Shown here one piece after another: positions 56,298 through 64,000 of a DNA stretch of 64,000 nucleotides. The position numbers and the translations under genes were made by a program. The first letter of the stretch is position 1; each line of letters starts with the position of its first letter. The stretch comes from Acanthosoma haemorrhoidale (lineage: Eukaryota > Arthropoda > Insecta > Hemiptera > Acanthosomatidae), in NCBI GenBank assembly GCA_930367205.1, contig OV884011.1:144023937-144087936 (forward strand). The letters are read 5' to 3'. The notes below the pieces were generated by a model that saw nothing but the letters and a program-made list of their open reading frames with translations, was not told the DNA's origin and ran no database searches.

Positions 56298-56459
56298 AGT
56301 TTCTAGCGACCATGCAGATGTTTATTTCATATTTGAAAACCCTAAAGTTTTCTTCAACGTGTTCACGGAAACTACATTGCATTACATGCCTGCTTGTTGA
56401 AATCCATTTCGCGACTGATCTTAAAATAACGAAACAAATTCAGTTTACATAATCACGTT

Positions 56460-58150
56460 CACTGTCTTAAAACTTCATACAAATACCTACTGCCCGATGT
56501 GCTGTATTTTATTAGGATTAAAATGTAATTATGAAATGGGATACTCAAGAACACGTTTTATTTTTAAAAGTAGCTTATGCACTAGGGTTATACAACAAAA
56601 TCATTATAGAGAGGGACCAGACAAGGACAGATTTTTTTGTTTCTAATTTTATAATCAAACCATGTTAAGCGTGGAACAAAAATATTTAATTACAAATTAA
56701 AAAAAAAGAAATATTTACTAACAAACCCGAAGACTACTCTAAGATAATGGAGTTAAAAACCTCAGTGTGATAGTGTGGGATTTGTAGGATCTAAACACAT
56801 GGCTTCAGATTTTTTTTTAGCCCTCCTTTACATTCATTCGATATGACCATGTGAACAGGTGAAGGTGTCCATACAAAACTACGTAATGTTATATTTATTA
56901 ATACTTAGAAGGTAGGACCAAGTACAAGAGCTGTTAGATGATGAATATATTTGCAAGGAGAAGGCGTGAGCTCTGTACAGGAGAGATAGTCTTCAGATGG
57001 TATCGGCCTTACAAATGCTGGCAAATGCGATACTGAGGCGGATCCCCACTAATAAATCCTTGTATCGTGGGGAGGAATCAAAAAAATTCTGTCTTGTTGG
57101 TTAGGTGCAATAAATGGCAGGACAACTCCCTGCGACGTTTGTTTATAGTACAAACAACCCATTATATCAACGGAATGGTTTTAGCCTTACACGCTTCCGC
57201 TATTTCCAAGAGTGTATGATTTCTTCGCCTGTTACTTTCTCAGCATAGCTTTTTGATTTTTGAAGTCGCCAAACCCCAAAGCAATCTGTTTTTATTGAGT
57301 GAGCCTTACTTACTTGCTAAACACATTAAAAAAACTATTTTTTTCTAGGAACTACTCGAAGTCAACGCTCCATACAATCAACAGAGAAATACATGAGCAG
57401 TTTCAGTTACCACCTTTAAAAATTATTCATTGTATTTACAAAAATATTTGAGAATGTTTTCTTAGTAACTCTGCCAAGCACATGGCTCAGCTGATTAATA
57501 TAAAGGTTCAAATCATTATGTATATAGAGAAAATTAAATTATTGACTTTTGATCAGTGAAGTTCCATTTTTCGTAATAAATAGGTTTTAAAATATTTAAG
57601 ATAACTTAAGGTACGTTTTAGGCGCTCAAAATGGATTAATCAGGCTTTTTATGTAATAATAGTTTCAAGGCATCTGCTATGATCTGCAATTTCGTTTCTG
57701 GCTGTCATTGGGTGGTCATGTAAATTTTCATAGCTATAGGTTCAGCAAAATAACCATAAATACGATAACAGGCAGATCCATATGAAAAAACATTAGAGCT
57801 TCTATAAAAAACCAATAAAACTTTAAAAATCACGTCAGATCTTAAAGTTTATGCAAATGTTTACTTAAATTTAGGTAATACTGTGTCAATTTGTTCACCG
57901 TGGACAAATAGAGGTTGCCCTCTTCACGGACCAGAAAAAACCCTCCTACTTTTATATAATTTAGCAATAAATTTCGGCGTCAGTATAGAGAGAGGGGACA
58001 ATCCTGACGCCTCAGGAGCTTACTGGGGCACGGGCGTAGTAGCTCCTGATTGTTTGAAATAAATGGTTCTTTCATTAGCTGGTGCAGGAATGACCTGCCT
58101 GTATAAGGCAGAAATTCTTAAGACGGTCGGAACCAGACAAAGAAGTTAAC
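56460..58150. other. AT-rich region, no gene recognised
   Basis: No domain, exon chain or matching repeat. A GGTTCAAATCA string near 57505 with TGGCTCAGCTG about 20 nt before it resembles tRNA boxes, but the spacing is too short for a tRNA. Confidence 0.4.
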
Positions 58151-58269
<119 letters not shown>

Positions 58270-58278
<9 letters not shown>

Positions 58279-58830
58279 GCACTAGCGCTTGTCCCTCTAC
58301 TCGAACCATGGATTTCTTATTATTTGTTATAACTACCTCTGCACCTCTCTTTCTTAACCATTCTATGTTTTAGTGCGGGGCTGTCAGTCCCCACACTTTC
58401 CTAGTGGGATTCTCTGCCATCGTCTCGCTGAAACCAGCACCTCCTTGGAAAGGATCCTTCCATGAAGACGACGGTCTCTGGGGCCCTACAAATTTACCTA
58501 TTAGCATCTCCCTCAGCGGTCCAGTCTGCCACTTTCCAGTTTGGATCCAGACGGTTTTCGCTTACCCTTAGAAATTAAGTGTGAACTCGTGGTCATTCCA
58601 AGATCACGTAAACTACCTATAATACGTAGTCTGTACCTCTTCTCCTGAACAAAGTGCTCAACAGTGCAACACACGTTCTAAGACCTTATGGACTCATAAA
58701 AAAAACAAATACGAATTAAGTTGCCCACCGACTAGGCCTAAGCCAGCAAAGGTCAAAGAACATAGGCTTATTTATCTCTCTTTTCAATGCCCGCCGGAAA
58801 GTCGCTAGGTCGCCGAGTATTGATCTTGAT
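58270..58830 (+). repeat. LTR-like repeat R1, copy e, with internal region start
   Basis: It matches copy d from CTCTACTCGAACCATGG through CCTCTGCACCTCTCTTTC, CACACTTTCCTAGTGGGATT, GGTCATTCCAAGATCACGTA, CTCCTGAACAAAGTGC to the gag-start region (TTATGGACTCAT here, ATGGAGTCAGAT in others) and the decayed internal stretch with AGTCGCTAGGTCGCCG. Confidence 0.65.
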
Positions 58831-59210
58831 ATCAGTAAATGATTTTCTTATGAACTCCGTTTAGATAAGATATTAGGTTTTTAACAAACTTAATTATTAA
58901 TGTGCAACATTTCTTGTGTGGATGAAATAAGATAAATCTTGAGTTTTTTCTGAAGTATCCATGTGGAATTACATGTATTTACATGAGTCGGTAAACCTTT
59001 TCATGTTTTCTTGTATGGCTATGATAATATATTTATATTTTTTTCTAAAAATTCAATAAAAATACTTGAATTAAAAATAAATGAAAATTAAATTAATCTT
59101 AAATGTTATCATAACTGATGATTTTTATTTACCTATATATACATGTTCAGGATAACCTTCACATGATTTAAATTTTTTTTTGGGTTTGGAAAATATTTTT
59201 AACTTATTTC
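58830..59210. other. AT-rich spacer, nothing recognised
   Basis: Low-complexity AT sequence between R1 copy e and a LINE fragment. Confidence 0.5.
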
Positions 59211-59214
59211 ATTG

Positions 59215-59910
59215 TAAGACAAGAACTAAAAAGACGATATGGGCAACTGTACATACTACTTCAAAGGACATCCCATATCTCAATAGAAAATAAATTACTA
59301 ATCTACAATATACTTAAGCCAATCTGGACATACGGAATAGAGCTATGGGGGACAGCAAAAAAGTCGAACATCAAGCGTATCCAATCCTTTCCATCAAAAG
59401 TCCTGGGAACAATAGTAAATGCTCCTTATTACGTCAGAAACAAAACCCTTCACAACGATCTTAATATACCCTACATTCTTGAACTCATCCCTTCTAAGTT
59501 TAGGAAATTCCACAGTAGCCTTTCCAACCACCCTAATCCTGCAGCACAGTCCTCGGAGACTGAAACGGCAGTGGCCTCGTGACCTGCTATAAACGCGTGA
59601 CAGTTGGAGTCCTGGCAATGGCCAGTTTCTCCAATCATGTTCTGAGCGTCTGTGGCTCTCGCGCTCTTGGTCAGCCTCCACTGGCTCGTATCCGGTGACG
59701 CGGCTTACGGAGGAGCGTGGGGGACTCCGCTTTCTCTTTCGCATGTGGATTTGGGAGGTCTCTGGGCTGTCTGTAAATATTGTATGAATGAGCGAGTGAA
59801 TGATGAATTGTAAATATGGTACGAATGAGGGCATTTATCCTAATTAATTATTGCATAATAAAAAAAGGCAGATTGTAATTTTAGCACAATAAAGGATTAA
59901 AAAAAAAAAA
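59215..59910 (+). pseudogene. Jockey-type LINE, RT C-terminal fragment and 3' UTR, copy 3
   Basis: IWTYGIELWGTAKKSNIKRI and VLGTIVNAPYYVRNKTLHND read with one or two frame changes. The 3' UTR block follows (59755-59880), with a terminal A run after AATAAAGGATT, the expected LINE 3' end. The 146-codon minus-strand ORF over this region is a shadow. Confidence 0.8.
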
Positions 59911-59919
59911 CTTATTTCA

Positions 59920-60410
59920 TTACTTAGAATTTGGAATCCCTACTCTAATAAAAAAAAAAATTAACAACACGTTTTTTGTTATTTTACTTAAGAGAAGTTT
60001 AACAGTTATTACCAATTTCCCATATTAATAGATTTTCCAAAGCAACTGTTTTGTAAAAACCACTCAGTTTGAGATAAGACAATATCTTGTTACATTGTGG
60101 CTAGCTGCAAGTCTTATAATGATTTGCATTTCTAAGTTGTAGACCCTTTCAAGTTTTCTATTACGTAGTACTTAATAAAACTTCACGACTCTATTTGATC
60201 AACCTAAGCTGATCCCCCCCCCCCTAAAAAAATTAGATCAAGAGTATTATTTAGATAATCATGGGTGAACTAACAGTATCGATGTTGAAGAATAGATGAA
60301 TTTTAAAAATAATTTTATTAGGCACTAAGCATTGATATAACGGGTAGATAGCGTGGGAGGTACGAAGCTGCAATCCCTTCTAGTCTGATATTGTCCGTTT
60401 TATTGGCTAA
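59920..60410. other. AT-rich spacer, nothing recognised
   Basis: Contains homopolymer runs (A at 59947; C at 60213-60223). No coding signal. Confidence 0.5.
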
Positions 60411-60414
60411 GTTC

Positions 60415-61180
60415 CCAGGGGTTGTTCCAATCTAAGGGACGGCAAGGAATGAAAATACATTTTTGCTTCAGTTGTCTGGGGCTGACTCCTAACGCCGCCC
60501 TAACCTCAATCTCTTTGATGTGCTCCGAAGCCATATATCGAGTTGCGAACTTGAAGGAAACACCTCGAAAGGAATACTAAGCAGAAGCCTAAAAGTGAAA
60601 GGGCAGGAGACGGAGAGATCCACCGGAGGACTAAACCTCAAAGATTGATGGATCTTGGAATTAGAACCCACTATTGATCCATCCCTCTAAGCTCTACTAA
60701 TTCTATTAATTACTCTTTCTACCTCGGCACAGGAATTAGCAGGCTCCGGAGACTCTAGGCCTCTCATTACGGTGGCTTGACGATGTCTGTCTGCCGACTA
60801 CACCTCTTGGACTGAAGTGAATATACTGGCTGCATAAGAGTGCATTAGATAGAACACTGTGGCTACTAAAAACAGATGGATTAAAGACGATTTACTGTAG
60901 TGAATAAATAAATATAAGACATGTAAACAGAAATAAATAATTCACTGTCGACCACTCCTTAGTCCTCAGCCATATATACATGTATATTTACATAACGGGG
61001 CCATCAGACCCTGTTCACCTTAGGTCATTCTGACCCGGAACTAGTTTTGAACAACAAAAGCGTCTAAATTTCCTTTAAAACTCACCTCCTTGCTCCCTTA
61101 ACATCCTTCTGTCCAATGATTACCACAGGTAGGATATTAAGCATGAACATCAGATACTAATAATAATATTACATATATAC
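60415..61180. repeat. Unidentified GC-richer block, probably a transposon fragment
   Basis: About 450 bp (60415-60880) are clearly GC-richer than the flanks, followed by a segment ending in GAACTAGTTTTGAAC and CAAGG-type strings that could be an LTR. No second copy lies in the window and no protein domain is seen. The interpretation as a mobile element rests on composition only. Confidence 0.3.
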
Positions 61181-61185
61181 GGTCT

Positions 61186-61560
61186 TACTATCTGACTCCA
61201 TATTTGATAGGCATGTGCCCCGACAATGCACTATGTTCAGGAGAAGAGGTATAGGGTAGGTATTGTACGTAGTTTATGTGGTCTTGGAATGACCACGAAT
61301 TCACACTCGGTATCTGAGGGTAAGTGAAAACCGTCCAGATCCTAAAGACGAGCGTGAACCGGAGAGAGGCAGGATGGATTGCCGTGGGAGACACTACTAG
61401 GTAAAGTTTGTAGGGCCACGGCAACCGTTGTCTGCGAGGTAGAGGTCTCTCTCGAGGAGATGCTAGTTTTAGAGAGACGAAGGCAGAGAATCCCACTAGG
61501 AAAGTGTGGGGTCTGACGAGGCCGGACTATAACATAGCGAGGTTCGGAAGAGAGAATCTA
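61186..61560 (-). repeat. LTR-like repeat R1, copy f (inverted)
   Basis: On the minus strand: CACACTTTCCTAGTGGGATT, CTCTCGAGAGAGACC, GAATTCGTGGTCATTCCAAG, CTTCTCCTGAACATAGTGC, ATTGTCGGGGCACATGCC, then ATGGAGTCAGATAG. It pairs with copy g in the same orientation. Confidence 0.7.
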
Positions 61561-61929
61561 ACTAAAAAAATCCTAAAATATCATCCAGTTTCCCACCCAC
61601 TCTGTCGTGATGATGGGTTCTAGGCGGCTTCGAATGCTGAAAGGTCGGAAGAATTCGCTCTGCATCTTTTCCGTACTTTTACTACTTGCCTTTCTCTTCA
61701 AAACAATACTCATCACATAACTGTTGAAGATTTCCAGACTTACGCTGTCAGGTAAAAAATGGTCGTCGAATATCCCCTAAGTGGGGAGGAGACGCCCGCC
61801 GCGGGCTAGGGTCGCTACAACCTCTAGCCGCTGTCCGGCCAGCGCCAAGAAAGCTATAAGGTGGGCGGACCTGTAGTCTTTCACCCTGGCCTCCGGCGAG
61901 CAGCTCAATTCGTTTTGATTAGTCTCCAT
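61561..61929 (-). other. Truncated internal region between two R1 copies
   Basis: It follows copy g on the minus strand: ATGGAGACTAATCAAAACGA starts a frame reading METNQNELSCSPEARVKDYR and later LALAGQRLEVVATLARGGRL, before decaying. The GCCCGCGGCGGG core recurs after copy d (near 21215). It is gag-like by position only; no known domain. Confidence 0.45.
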
Positions 61930-62300
61930 AGGATCTTAGAAGGTGTGCCCCGACAAAGCACTATGTTCAGGAGAAGAGGTACAGGGTAGGTTTATAGGTA
62001 GTTTATGTGGCCTTGGAATGACCACGAATTCACACTCGGTGTCTAAAGGTAGGGGAAAACCGTCAGGCACCAAAGCTCACACTCATGTGAACCGGAGAGA
62101 AGCAGACTGGATTGAAGCAGGTCTCTCCCAAGGAGGTGCCAGTTTAAGCAAGACGAAGGCAGGGATTCCCTCTATGAAGGTGTGGGGCATGACAACGCCG
62201 GACTAAAACATAGCGAGGTTGGAGAGAGAGATGCAGAGGTAGTTGAATGAGAAGACCATGGTTTCAGTAGAGCAGCAAGCGCCAGTGCAGGGAGAGGGGA
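61930..62300 (-). repeat. LTR-like repeat R1, copy g (inverted)
   Basis: On the minus strand: AACTACCTCTGCATCTCTCT, CACACCTTCATAGAGGGAAT, GAATTCGTGGTCATTCCAAG, CTTCTCCTGAACATAGTGC, TTTGTCGGGGCACACC. Copies g and f stand as direct repeats about 750 bp apart around an internal stub, as two LTRs of a mostly deleted element would. Confidence 0.7.
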
Positions 62301-62529
62301 GAAAGTAGTTTTCCAAGTGACGGTCCTGTTCGTTATCCCAACTCGAGCTAATCCTGCTGATTATATAGGTGGCCAGCCGTGGTGGGGATGGCTCCCCATC
62401 TGCGGCTTTTTGCCCCAGTAGCTTCTCTCCCCTCTCCACCTGACATCATAACCTTTATTTGTACAAATATGGAAACAGATATTTTCTTGGCCGAGAAGAG
62501 GGGAAATTTTAATTATTCGTAATTAAGAG

Positions 62530-63940
62530 GCGGACAAAACATCCACCAAAAGCCGTTTAACCCTCTGAGGTGAAATATCTTCCGAAAAAATTACCTTACC
62601 AAAAATCTCCCGGATATGATCTCCTTAGTCCTCGAATTCTCCCACAGCTCCTTCCCAAAGCCATAATCTTCCTAACCTACATTTATTATTGCATTATTCG
62701 AACGGCACACTTTCCACTCCTCTGCAAACATTCCATTATTGTCCTATTATCCAAACACGGTAAACCACCTACCCTCTCAAAAATATATGAAAAACTGCCA
62801 TTAATATGTCTAGTTCGAATTGTTGAATCCAAATACCTTTTTCCTACTCGCTAGTTTGGTTTACTTCAACGACCTTCCACTGTTCAACAAGGCCTCCACG
62901 TTGTTGATCACATATCCTCAGCTCTTGAAACTAAACATTATTGCACTGCTGTCATTCTGGACATAACTCAAGTTTTTGATAAGTTTTGCCTTACAAGCTC
63001 AAAAGATATTTACCACAGACCATATTCCTGTTCCACATAGCAGCGTCCTGGGTCCCATCCTGTATAATGTACAAACCACTAATGTCCCTTCTACCTTCTT
63101 AGCAACAGTTGAAAATGACACTGCGGTCCTGTCATCCCATCCTATAATATATAGCATCCCATAACCTTCAAAAACACCTTGATGAGATCGAGGATTGGTG
63201 CAACCAATGGCAAATCAAAGTTAATGGAGCAAAGTGTTCACACATTACCTTTACCCTCTGCCGCAAGTCCTGTCCATTAGTTTTTTTTTTAATTCCATTA
63301 TTTTTCCTCTATCCGAGTTACGAGTCTTAGTTTCGTATTATATTTCTTAGGCTTCCATCTCAACAAACGGCTGACCTGATACTAAAATACGAGGCTAAAA
63401 AGACAAGAAATAAACAGATGCTTAGGTGAACTGTACAGACTACTTCAAAGGACATCGCATCTCTGAATAGAACTAAATTACTAATTTATAAAGTTATGCT
63501 TAAGCCAATCTAGACATACGGAATGCAGCTATTGGGAACAGCAAAAAAGTTGAACATCAAGCGTATCCAATCCTTTCATCAATCCTTGAATCAAACGTTC
63601 TGAGAACAATAGTATTACATCAGCAACAAAACTCTTTATAATGATCTGAATATACCCTACATTCTTGAACTCATCTCTTCCAAGTTCATGAAATTCCATA
63701 GGAACCTATCCAACCACCCAGATCCCCTAGCACAGTCATTGCACTGCACCACTTATCTATACAATCCTACTCGGAGACTGAAACGGCAGTGGCCTCGTGA
63801 CCTGCTATAAATGCGTAACAGTGGGATTCCTGGCAATGGCCAGTTTCTACAATCATGTCCTGAGCGTGGCTCTCACGCTCTTCGTTATCTTTGTCACCGT
63901 GACATGGATGACGGATGAACGTGGGGGACTAGTAATATTG
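62530..63940 (+). pseudogene. Jockey-type LINE reverse transcriptase, longest copy (copy 4)
   Basis: Order: RT N-terminal motifs KSPGYDLLSPRILPQLLPKA and FLTYIYYCIIRTAHFP (62600-62720), then VVDHISSALETKHYCTAVIL (62900-62950), then the polymerase box. Where the family has FADDTAVLSSH this copy reads VENDTAVLSSH, so the catalytic Asp pair is damaged. Thumb: LDEIEDWCNQWQIKVN (63180). The C-terminal LGELYRLLQRTSHL and IWTYG-type segment corrupted to SRHTECSYWEQQKS follow (63420-63545). Many stops and frameshifts. The 3' UTR is cut by about 63940. Confidence 0.8.
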
Positions 63941-64000
63941 GCACTGATGACAAATCTACTTCACTAGAGGAATTGCAGCGTTCGCTGAATTGAGGATTTT

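Noticed and set aside
57483..57516. tRNA-like A and B box strings
   Set aside because: Only about 20 nt apart; cannot form a tRNA.
59394..59834. 146-codon minus-strand ORF
   Set aside because: Antisense of a LINE fragment whose plus strand carries the RT motifs.

Overview
The window is AT-rich eukaryotic DNA, most likely from an arthropod (insect or crustacean; I cannot name the species). The reasons are split genes with GT/AG introns, BEL/Pao and errantivirus-like Ty3/gypsy retrotransposons, Jockey-type LINEs, piggyBac, mariner and hAT relics, and no bacterial-style gene packing. Only one host gene is convincing: a serpin on the minus strand, seen as five phase-compatible exons between 213 and 10475. 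Its first coding exon (to the right) and its reactive-centre-loop exon (to the left, outside the window) are not seen.

Layout. 1-10.5 kb: the serpin gene; its 7.9-kb intron holds a decayed gypsy relic (1.6-4.7 kb) and a hAT-like relic (5.8-6.8 kb), and a smaller intron holds a ~300-bp GA-rich microsatellite. 10.5-19.9 kb: AT-rich and almost gene-free, with a tRNA-like SINE relic, a promoter-like patch, an LTR-like repeat and a probable MITE. 19.9-21.4 kb: a GC-richer mosaic of repeats that includes a strong foldback with three smaller hairpins in its loop. 21.4-28 kb: mostly empty, with a second copy of the foldback-associated repeat. 28-30 kb: piggyBac and mariner pseudogenes side by side. 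31.8-41.0 kb: a nested pair, in which a young BEL/Pao element (34059-40874, minus) sits inside the 3' LTR of a plus-strand gypsy element. 41-48 kb: LINE 3' ends and one candidate host exon. 48.5-53.2 kb: a second gypsy element on the minus strand with AGTTAA...TTAACT ends and TATA target duplications, followed by pieces of relatives. 53.7-58.1 kb: low-copy-looking DNA with three unassigned ORF or exon candidates. 58.1-64 kb: copies of the LTR-like repeat R1 and Jockey-type LINE fragments.

How the parts relate. Almost every GC-richer patch is a transposon. Three families recur: R1 (an LTR-like unit with seven copies), the gypsy pair with its LTR fragments, and the LINE with four copies. The BEL element is the youngest: its LTRs differ by about three substitutions, one 1-bp indel and one 25-bp deletion by eye, and its coding region has only four obvious lesions. 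I found no clear new biological system. The best candidates for one are the cloverleaf-like foldback at 20.3-20.46 kb and the hairpin with an embedded forkhead-like core conserved in the gypsy LTRs. All domain calls are by reading; no database search was possible.
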